Shown here in pieces: positions 1 through 5,503 of a DNA stretch of 7,320 nt; the stretch's first letter is position 1; each line of letters opens with the position of its first letter. The stretch covers positions 79,436 through 86,755 of the forward strand of contig NZ_MOMC01000040.1 of assembly GCF_001983105.1 (NCBI RefSeq), given 5' to 3'. The notes below the pieces were generated by a model. It was not told the origin of the DNA. It ran no database searches and saw only the letters and a program-made list of their open reading frames with translations. The DNA is from Pseudofrankia asymbiotica (GTDB lineage Bacteria > Actinomycetota > Actinomycetes > Frankiales > Frankiaceae). Made by a program: the position numbers and the translations under genes.

Positions 1-1877
1 CTCTTGCCCTTGACGTTCGGGACCGTCACCATGACGCCCGAGCCGTCGCCGCCGCCGTCGACGGCCGAGACGAACAGCGTGATGGTGGCGCCGGGGTTGA
101 CCTGCCGACCTGGGTCCGGCGAGGTGCGCGCGACCTTGTCCTTGTCGAACGCGCCGCTGGTGTCGATGTCCTTCTGGACCGTGAACCCGAGCGCTTCCAG
201 CTCGGCCTTCGCGTCGTCGTAGCTCTTGCCGACGAGGTCGTCGGGGACGGTCCGAGCGGCCGGACCACTGCTGACCAGAATGGTGACCTGGGTACCGGGG
301 TCGACCTTCGTGCCCGCCGGCGGGTCGGTCCCGATGACCTGGTTCTTCTCGACGTCGTCGCTGGGCTGCTGCCGCAGGCCGGCGAACCCCAGGTTCATCG
401 ACTGGAGCGTGCCCTGCGCGTCCGTCTGCGAATGGCCCTTCAGATCGGGGACGGAGACCTGCTCGGGCCCGAGCGACAGGATGATCGTGACGGTTTCGCC
501 GGGCTTGACCTTCTTGCTGCCGTTGGGCGAGTAGTCGGCGACCTTGTCCTTGGGGACGGTCGAGCTGTGGACGGGCGTGCCGTAGGTCCACTGCAGGCCG
601 TCGGACCTCAGCTCGGCCTCGGCGTCCACCTTGGTCAGCCCCGTCAGCAGCGGTACCTCGGTACCGCCGCCACCGCCGCCCAGCATCGCTTTCGCCCCGA
701 CGATCAGGAGAATCAGCACGACCACCACGGCAAGCACCGCGTACGCCCACGCAGGCGGGCGGAAGCCCCCGATACCGCCGCCACGGTGGGCGGACGGCCG
801 GTTCCCGTAGGTCCCGTCCCGGCCGCCGGAGGCGGCGCGGTGGCCGCCGCCGCGTGCGGCCGGCCCGGGGGCGAAGTCCGGATCGTCGAGGTAGGCGTCG
901 AGGTCGACCTCGTCGGAACGACGCTCGATCCGGGTGGGTGGGTAGCGGTCCGCCGACGTGGGAGTGGGCGGACCGCCGGCCTGGAAGGGAGCGGCCGGCG
1001 AGGCGGGTCCCGAGTCCGTGATGAAGGGCAGGACGCGGCGTACCTCGTCGAGCAGCGCGACGCCGTCGGACGGGCGCTGGTCGGGCTGGCGGGCGGTGGA
1101 CCGCAGCACCAGGGCGTCGAGCTCGGGCTCGATGCCGGCGACGATCGTCGACGGCGCCGGGATCTCGCTGTGGACCGACTGGTAGGCCACCGACATCGGG
1201 GTGGCACCGGTGTGCGGAAGCTGGCCGGTCAGCATCTCGAACAGCACGACGCCGGCCGCGTACACGTCGCTGCGGTAGTCCGCGACGCCATGGGTGACCT
1301 GCTCGGGCGCGAGGTACCCGACCGTCCCCATCACCACGCCCTGGGTCAGCGCGGCCGTCGGCTGGGTGATCGGGCGGGCGAGGCCGAAGTCGGCCACCTT
1401 CACCTGGCCGTCGTCCCCGAGCAGGATGTTCTCCGGCTTGATGTCGCGGTGGATGATGCCGGCCAGGTGCGCGGCGGCCAGCGCCTCGGCGACGGCTTCC
1501 ATGATGTCGATGGCCTCGTAGGGCGCGAGCCGCCCGTGCGCGCCCAGATGCTGGCGCAACGAGCGGCCGCGTACCAGCTCCATGACGAGATAGTTCAGGA
1601 CGCCGACGGGGGTCTGGGCCGCGCCCTGGTCCATGACCTGTACGACCCGCGGGGAGTTCAGCCGGGCGACCGCCCGGGCCTCCCGGTGGAACCGGGCGAC
1701 AAAGTCCGGTTCGTGCATGAGGTTCGGATGCATCACCTTCAGGGCGACCATCCGGTCCAGCCGGTTGTCGTGCGCGATGTAGACGCTCGCCATGCCGCCG
1801 ACGGCCAGCCGCTCCTGCGCCGTGTACCGGCTATCCAGCAGGCGACCGATGACGGGGTCCGCGACCGTGGCATCCAC
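1..1877 (-). CDS. Membrane Ser/Thr protein kinase with PASTA repeats (PknB-like), C-terminal end cut by window edge
   Basis: Transmembrane eukaryotic-like Ser/Thr kinase of the PknB/PASTA class, which in other bacteria senses muropeptides or lipid II and phosphorylates cell-wall and division proteins. At least 625 residues are visible. The kinase domain covers about residues 15-280: glycine-rich loop LAVGGMASVY (24-33), ATP lysine K47 in VALKVM, catalytic HRDIKPEN (143-150, D145), DFG (163-165), APE (190-192). Activation-loop threonines T171, T174 and T178 are candidate autophosphorylation sites and T185 is the usual P+1 threonine. A Pro/Gly/Arg-rich juxtamembrane linker (about 310-375) leads to one transmembrane helix (about 376-395) and a poly-Gly turn. 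Three complete PASTA repeats follow (about 407-469, 474-536, 543-605), and a fourth begins near 617 (VTVPNVKGK) and leaves the window. The start is GTG at 1877-1875, because an in-frame TAA lies 9 nt upstream. No good Shine-Dalgarno is visible, so translation may be coupled to the transglycosylase gene ending 15 nt upstream. The class is near certain; the exact orthologue is not. Confidence 0.96.
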   Translation of the reverse strand, partial: MDATVADPVIGRLLDSRYTAQERLAVGGMASVYIAHDNRLDRMVALKVMHPNLMHEPDFVARFHREARAVARLNSPRVVQVMDQGAAQTPVGVLNYLVMELVRGRSLRQHLGAHGRLAPYEAIDIMEAVAEALAAAHLAGIIHRDIKPENILLGDDGQVKVADFGLARPITQPTAALTQGVVMGTVGYLAPEQVTHGVADYRSDVYAAGVVLFEMLTGQLPHTGATPMSVAYQSVHSEIPAPSTIVAGIEPELDALVLRSTARQPDQRPSDGVALLDEVRRVLPFITDSGPASPAAPFQAGGPPTPTSADRYPPTRIERRSDEVDLDAYLDDPDFAPGPAARGGGHRAASGGRDGTYGNRPSAHRGGGIGGFRPPAWAYAVLAVVVVLILLIVGAKAMLGGGGGGTEVPLLTGLTKVDAEAELRSDGLQWTYGTPVHSSTVPKDKVADYSPNGSKKVKPGETVTIILSLGPEQVSVPDLKGHSQTDAQGTLQSMNLGFAGLRQQPSDDVEKNQVIGTDPPAGTKVDPGTQVTILVSSGPAARTVPDDLVGKSYDDAKAELEALGFTVQKDIDTSGAFDKDKVARTSPDPGRQVNPGATITLFVSAVDGGGDGSGVMVTVPNVKGK

Positions 1878-1892
1878 GCCGCCAGTTTACGA

Positions 1893-3167
1893 TTAAGGGG
1901 CTTCGGCGAAGTGCGCCCGTCTCGCGATCACCTTTCCGACATACTCCTGGGTATCCGGAAAGAAACCGTACCGTCGCACCGAGTCAAGACCCTGGTAATA
2001 GCTGCCGACCGCCGTTGGGACATCCCCTGAGGTCTCTACCAGCAGAAATCGTAGGAAAGCCACCCCGCCGGCGATATTGTCGGCCGGGTCCGACCGGTCG
2101 ACCGGCCGGTCCAGCACGGTGGCGATCCAGCGCGCGGTGCGTGGCATCAGCTGCATGACGCCGACCGCCCCGACCTGGCTGACCGCCGTCGGGTCGAACC
2201 CGCTCTCGACGGAGGCGACCGCGAGCGCGAGTGCCGGGTCGACGCCCTGCTGGGCCGCCTCAGCCCGGATCGCGCGCTGGGTCTCGCCCAGGGCGGAGAC
2301 GACCGGCTCGGTGCCTCCCAGCACGCCCCCGCCGGTCCCGGCCGGCGTCGCCGCCGGATTCGTCAGGGCCGCCGACCCCGCCGTGACCGCTGAACTCGTC
2401 GTGGCCGCTGACCCCGCCGAGGCCGTCGAGTTCGTGGTGACCGTGGAGCTGGACGTGACCGTCGAGTTCGTCGTGACTGCCGTGCTCGATGTGCTCGATG
2501 TGACTGTCGAGTCTGTCGTGACCGTCGAGCTCGACGTCGCCGCGGACGGCGTGACGCCATCGCCCGGCGCACCTGGTGCGGGGGCGCCGGCGGAGAGGGC
2601 GGCGGCCGGGGTGCCGGCCTGGCCCGGGTCCGGAAGGACCAGCAGGATCTGGCCGATCCGCAGGCCCTCGTCGGGGCCGAGCCCGTTGCGGGCCGCGAGG
2701 TCGGCGACGCTCGTGCCCGCCCGGGCGGCCAGCACGGACAGCGACTCACCCGGTTGGACGACATAGCCGCCGGGCGGCCGAAACGGCGGGCACGCCTCGA
2801 TGGGCGAACTGGGCGGACAGTCCGCGGCCGTCTCGGACTGGGCCGTCCCCGCCATCCCCGCCATCCCCGAATGGGAGCCCGGCAGGTAGAGCAGCTCGCC
2901 CGCCCGCAGCTCGTCGTCCGGCAGGCCGTTCATTGTCCTGATCCGCTCGACGGTCGTCCCGTGCCGCGCGGCCAGCGACCACAACGAGTCGCCGGGACTG
3001 ACCTCGTACGGCCCCCACTCGCCGGCCGCCGCGCCGCCGGCGGTCGCGACGGCGAGCGCGCTGGCCAGCGTCGCGGCACCGCGGAGCGCGGCCCGGCTAG
3101 GCCGCGGGACCCGGGCTGGGAGTGAGAGGGTGGCGCGCGCCAGTAGGGTCGGGCGTCGTGCTGGCAT
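1893..3167 (-). CDS. Secreted lytic transglycosylase with two LysM domains
   Basis: Exported peptidoglycan-cleaving enzyme of 424 residues. Order of parts: Arg-rich N-terminus and hydrophobic stretch forming a signal peptide (about 26-48, AAALRG-type to GGAAAG, cleavage probably near 48); LysM 1 (54-96, YEVSPGDSLWSLA); a short linker with C117 and C126, which could form a disulfide; LysM 2 (135-179, YVVQPGESLSVLA); a long Ser/Thr/Val/Ala linker (about 180-290); a C-terminal SLT/goose-lysozyme-like domain (about 298-412). Expected catalytic Glu is E321 in SVESGFDP, followed by the GAVGVMQLMP motif (333-342). The third family motif, usually AYNAG, is SYYQG here (389-393). LysM domains bind glycan chains, so the enzyme should sit on the wall and cut MurNAc-GlcNAc bonds. 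The start is ATG 3167 because GGAGG lies 7 nt upstream; ATG 3173 is only 1 nt from it. The reading frame stays open further upstream to 4106, but that part is antisense to thiG. It is the first gene of a unit with the PASTA kinase. Confidence 0.93.
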   Translation of the reverse strand: MPARRPTLLARATLSLPARVPRPSRAALRGAATLASALAVATAGGAAAGEWGPYEVSPGDSLWSLAARHGTTVERIRTMNGLPDDELRAGELLYLPGSHSGMAGMAGTAQSETAADCPPSSPIEACPPFRPPGGYVVQPGESLSVLAARAGTSVADLAARNGLGPDEGLRIGQILLVLPDPGQAGTPAAALSAGAPAPGAPGDGVTPSAATSSSTVTTDSTVTSSTSSTAVTTNSTVTSSSTVTTNSTASAGSAATTSSAVTAGSAALTNPAATPAGTGGGVLGGTEPVVSALGETQRAIRAEAAQQGVDPALALAVASVESGFDPTAVSQVGAVGVMQLMPRTARWIATVLDRPVDRSDPADNIAGGVAFLRFLLVETSGDVPTAVGSYYQGLDSVRRYGFFPDTQEYVGKVIARRAHFAEAP

Positions 3168-3174
3168 CCGCATT

Positions 3175-3179
3175 CCTCC
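3175..3179 (-). promoter_or_regulatory. Ribosome binding site of the transglycosylase gene
   Basis: A perfect GGAGG on the minus strand. It stands 7 nt before ATG 3167 but only 1 nt before the in-frame ATG 3173, so it decides for the downstream start, which removes two residues. Confidence 0.75.
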
Positions 3180-3182
3180 GGC

Positions 3183-3202
3183 GTCGGTCGACAAGGACCG
3201 AC
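3183..3202. promoter_or_regulatory. Perfect 7-bp inverted repeat next to the transglycosylase ribosome binding site
   Basis: GTCGGTC, six bases, then GACCGAC. In the minus-strand transcript this can fold into a hairpin ending 3 nt before the GGAGG. As DNA it is a possible dyad operator. A partial third copy of the half-site (GACCGA) lies at 3207-3212. The symmetry is visible; function is inferred. Confidence 0.4.
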
Positions 3203-3281
3203 AGTGACCGAGCGAACGCGTAACCGCAAGATCATCCTTGTCTGGTGCGGGGTCCGTGTGGTGCCCCGCGTCGCTCGGCGC
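3203..3281. other. Divergent intergenic region between transglycosylase and thiG
   Basis: Non-coding spacer that must contain the leftward promoter. A weak match on the minus strand is TTGCGG, 17 bases, CACTGT, whose -10 is poor. A 6-bp inverted repeat GCGGGG (3247-3252) / CCCCGC (3264-3269) lies in the middle. Because both flanking genes read away from it, it is not a terminator. No small gene is supported. Confidence 0.35.
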
Positions 3282-3310
3282 GGCCTGTGGGCGAATGTCG
3301 GGCATAGAAT
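3282..3310 (+). promoter_or_regulatory. Possible promoter of thiG-thiH
   Basis: TAGAAT at 3305-3310 is a good -10 box (TANNNT). A -35 box is poor: GGCCTG at 3282-3287 is at 17-nt spacing but does not match TTGACA well. Transcription would begin near 3317, right where the TPP aptamer starts, and this agreement supports the -10 call. Confidence 0.4.
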
Positions 3311-3314
3311 TTCG

Positions 3315-3417
3315 TTCGGACCCGGGGAGCCCGTGTGAGACGGGCTGAGAGGCCGGCTGAGTATCCGTCGGCGACCCGTAGACCCGATCGCGGTCATGCG
3401 CGCGTGGGGAGGGAGAA
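3315..3417 (+). promoter_or_regulatory. TPP (THI-box) riboswitch
   Basis: Aptamer that binds thiamine pyrophosphate. Visible core parts: CGGGG (3323-3327) pairing with ACCCG (3374-3378); a perfect 7-bp hairpin AGCCCGT (3328-3334) / ACGGGCT (3340-3346) running into the invariant CTGAGA (3345-3350); an extra variable stem GCCG (3352-3355) / CGGC (3369-3372); GATC (3386-3389); a CGCG/CGCG stem (3389-3392 / 3399-3402) with loop GTCATG, equivalent to the ATAATG loop of the E. coli element; and the closing GTGGGGA (3404-3410). The closing helix looks short: CCC 3321-3323 with GGG 3411-3413, and TTC 3315-3317 with GAA 3415-3417. Its 3' strand is also the ribosome binding site of thiG, so TPP binding should block translation initiation directly. 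No separate terminator hairpin fits between aptamer and start codon. Confidence 0.92.
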
Positions 3418-4263
3418 GTGGTGGCAGCACCTGGGACGGCACCGGTCGGGCTCACCGAGCTCGAGGACGAGCCGTTGCGGATCGACGGGCGGGCGTTCGC
3501 CAGCCGGCTCATGGTCGGCACGGGGAAGTTCGGCAGCCACGCGCTGATGCGGGACAGCCTGGTCGCCAGCGGGGCCGAGATCGTCACGGTCGCGCTGCGC
3601 CGGGTGGATCTCGCCCGAGCGGGCGAGGGCGACGTGCTCGACTTCGTCCCGGCAGGGGTGACGCTGCTGCCGAACACGTCGGGCGCCGTCACGGCCGAGG
3701 AGGCGCACCGGCTCGCGCGGCTCGGCCGGGCCGCGACCGGCAGCCCGCTCGTCAAGCTCGAGGTCACCCCCGATCCGCGCACGCTCGCGCCGGACCCGGT
3801 GGAGACGCTGCGCGCCGCCGAGCTGCTGATCGCCGACGGATTCACCGTGTTGCCATACTGCCCGGCCGACCCGGTGCTCGCCCGCCGGCTGGAGGAGGCG
3901 GGCTGCGCGACGGTCATGCCGCTCGGCAGCTGGATCGGCTCCAACCGCGGCCTGCGCACCCGGGACGCCCTCGAAGTGATCATCGAGGCGGCCGGCGTGC
4001 CGGTCGTCGTCGACGCTGGCCTGGGCGTCCCGTCCGACGCCGCCGAGGCGATGGAGATCGGCGCGTCGGCCGTCCTCGTCAACACCGCGATCGCGGTCGC
4101 GAGCAACCCGGTGACGATGGCCCGCGCGTTCGCGCTCGCGACCGTCGCCGGCCGGCTCGGCTACCTCGCCGGCCGCGGCGCCGTCAGCGCGCCGACGAGG
4201 GCCAAGGCGTCCTCGCCGCTCACCGGCTTCCTCGGCGCCCAGCCCGGGACCGTCGCCCTGTGA
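3418..4263 (+). CDS. thiG: Thiazole synthase ThiG
   Basis: Cytosolic enzyme that joins 1-deoxy-D-xylulose 5-phosphate, ThiS thiocarboxylate and dehydroglycine into the thiazole phosphate of thiamine. 281 residues, with a slightly longer N-terminus than the usual 255-260. A (beta/alpha)8 barrel is expected. Signature stretches: RLMVGTGKF (30-38), LLPNTSGA (83-90), the Schiff-base lysine K113 in LVKLEV with E115, [10 protein letters not shown] (144-153), [14 protein letters not shown] (196-209, D199) and VLVNTAIA (219-226). The C-terminal SSPLTGF is typical of ThiG encoded next to ThiH. The phosphate/catalytic loop reads GSWIGSN (170-176), where most ThiG have Pro in place of Trp. The start is GTG 3418 or GTG 3421: the purine tract GGAGG (3408-3412) is 5 nt from the first and 8 nt from the second. 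It is controlled by the upstream TPP riboswitch and overlaps thiH by 4 nt. No thiS, thiF or thiE is in the window. Confidence 0.97.
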   Translation: MVAAPGTAPVGLTELEDEPLRIDGRAFASRLMVGTGKFGSHALMRDSLVASGAEIVTVALRRVDLARAGEGDVLDFVPAGVTLLPNTSGAVTAEEAHRLARLGRAATGSPLVKLEVTPDPRTLAPDPVETLRAAELLIADGFTVLPYCPADPVLARRLEEAGCATVMPLGSWIGSNRGLRTRDALEVIIEAAGVPVVVDAGLGVPSDAAEAMEIGASAVLVNTAIAVASNPVTMARAFALATVAGRLGYLAGRGAVSAPTRAKASSPLTGFLGAQPGTVAL

Positions 4264-5402
4264 GCGCCCCGCCGGGGGAGTTCGCGGCGGTCCTCGCCGG
4301 CCTCGACCTTCCGGGGCTCGCCGCCACCGGGCCGCGCGCCGACGACGCCGCCGTGACCGCCGTTCTCGCGACCGCCCGCGCCGGCGGCCGGCTCGGCCTC
4401 GCCGACCTCGCCGTCCTGCTCTCCCCGGCCGCGACCGGCCGGATCGAGGAGCTGGCGCACGCCGCCCGGGAGACGACGCTGCGCCGCTTCGGCCGCGCCG
4501 TGCGGCTGTTCGCGCCGCTGTACGTCTCGAACGCCTGCCTGTCGTCCTGCACGTACTGCGGCTTCTCCAAGGGGCTGCCGGTCGTGCGCCGGACGCTGTC
4601 CGTCGACGAGACCGAGGCCGAGGCGAGGCTGCTGGCCGAGCGCGGCTTCCGCCACCTGCTGCTGGTCTCCGGCGAGCACCGGGTCGAGGTCTCCGCCGAC
4701 TACCTCGTCGCCGTGGTCGAACGGCTCGCCCCGCTGTTCCCGGCGATCTCGATCGAGACCCAGACCTGGTCGGACGACACCTACACCCGGCTCGTCGCGG
4801 CCGGGCTCGTCGGGGCGGTCCACTACCAGGAGACCTACGACCGGGCCCGCTACAGCGAGGTGCACGTCGCCGGCTGGAAGCGCGACTTCGACCGCCGGCT
4901 GTCGTCGTTCGAGCGGGCCGGCGCCGCCGGCGTGCGCCGCCTCGGCCTGGGCGTGCTGCTCGGCCTCGCCGTCGACTGGCGGGCCGACGTGCTCGCGCTC
5001 GCCGCGCACGCGACGTTCCTGTCCCGCCGGTTCTGGCGCACGGAGGTCACGGCGGCGCTGCCGCGGATCCGGCCGAACGCGGCCGGATTCCCGCCCGTGG
5101 TCGTCGTCGGTGACGCCGAGTTCGTACAGGCGCACGCCGCGCTGCGGCTTTACGAGCCCGACCTGGACCTGTCGCTGTCCACCCGCGAGCCGGTGGCGAT
5201 GCGCGACGGCCTGGCCCGCATCGCGGTGACGACCATGAGCGCGGGCTCGTCGACCGAGCCGGGGGGCTACGGGACGCCGGGCACCGCGCAGGAACAGTTC
5301 TCGATCAGCGACGAGCGTCCCCCGGACGCCGTCGCGGCCATGCTCGTCGCGGCCGGCTACGACCCGGTCTGGAAGGACGCCTTCCCGCTCGTCGCGACCT
5401 GA
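4260..5402 (+). CDS. thiH: Tyrosine lyase ThiH (2-iminoacetate synthase, radical SAM)
   Basis: Radical S-adenosylmethionine enzyme that splits tyrosine into p-cresol and dehydroglycine (2-iminoacetate), the C-N unit used by ThiG. 380 residues, close to the 377 of E. coli ThiH. The 4Fe-4S site is CLSSCTYC (C93, C97, C100), preceded by APLYVSNAC. The TIM-barrel core contains a HLLLVSGEH stretch (about 136-144), an IETQ strand, YQETYD (about 189-194), and the C-terminal ThiH signatures [14 protein letters not shown] (about 325-338) and [11 protein letters not shown] (about 344-354). The start is GTG 4260, whose last two bases begin the thiG stop, giving a GTGA overlap and probable translational coupling. 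The frame is open upstream to 3396, but that part lies across thiG. The enzyme needs an iron-sulfur cluster and reduced flavodoxin or ferredoxin, so it is oxygen-sensitive; many aerobes use the glycine oxidase ThiO instead. Confidence is high because motifs, length and neighbour all agree. Confidence 0.96.
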   Translation: MSAPPGEFAAVLAGLDLPGLAATGPRADDAAVTAVLATARAGGRLGLADLAVLLSPAATGRIEELAHAARETTLRRFGRAVRLFAPLYVSNACLSSCTYCGFSKGLPVVRRTLSVDETEAEARLLAERGFRHLLLVSGEHRVEVSADYLVAVVERLAPLFPAISIETQTWSDDTYTRLVAAGLVGAVHYQETYDRARYSEVHVAGWKRDFDRRLSSFERAGAAGVRRLGLGVLLGLAVDWRADVLALAAHATFLSRRFWRTEVTAALPRIRPNAAGFPPVVVVGDAEFVQAHAALRLYEPDLDLSLSTREPVAMRDGLARIAVTTMSAGSSTEPGGYGTPGTAQEQFSISDERPPDAVAAMLVAAGYDPVWKDAFPLVAT

Positions 5403-5411
5403 CCGGCAAGG

Positions 5412-5448
5412 TCACCACACGGCGGCGCGCGGACGCCGCCGGTTGTGA
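5412..5448 (+). terminator. Probable intrinsic terminator after thiH
   Basis: Strong hairpin starting 9 nt after the thiH stop: GGCGGCG (5421-5427) and CGCCGCC (5434-5440) around a 6-nt loop, extended by C5420-G5441 and, past a bulged A and one mismatch, by TCAC/GTGA at the base (5412-5415 / 5445-5448). There is no T-tract, which is common for actinobacterial terminators. Confidence 0.6.
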
Positions 5449-5489
5449 TCTGGCGAATCTCACGGGGGCTTCCTGGCGTGGTGCTCCGA

Positions 5490-5495
5490 TAGCCT
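5490..5495 (+). promoter_or_regulatory. Candidate -10 box for a leaderless reductase transcript
   Basis: TAGCCT (TANNNT) sits 8 nt before ATG 5504, so RNA would start at or next to the start codon. No Shine-Dalgarno precedes the ATG. A convincing -35 box is not visible. Confidence 0.35.
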
Positions 5496-5503
5496 GCGGC
5501 CTT

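Noticed and set aside
432..2030. Long plus-strand open frame of more than 500 codons
   Set aside because: It lies antisense to the kinase and the end of the transglycosylase. The minus strand shows all kinase and PASTA motifs, while the plus peptide is Gly/Arg/Val-rich without any domain.
2390..2545. Direct repeats as a CRISPR array or non-coding minisatellite
   Set aside because: The repeats are degenerate, lack unique spacers of constant size and keep the reading frame of the Ser/Thr linker.
3247..3269. GCGGGG/CCCCGC hairpin as a terminator
   Set aside because: It lies between two divergent genes, so no transcript is expected to end there; at most it is an operator.
3174..4106. N-terminal extension of the transglycosylase frame
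   Set aside because: It runs antisense through thiG and the riboswitch. The GGAGG site and signal peptide at 3167 define the real start.
3396..4259. N-terminal extension of the thiH frame across thiG
   Set aside because: It overlaps all of thiG in another frame, is Arg/Gly-rich, and the ThiH length is already complete from GTG 4260.
4161..5135. Minus-strand open frame opposite thiH
   Set aside because: ThiH motifs on the plus strand are unambiguous, and the minus peptide resembles no protein.
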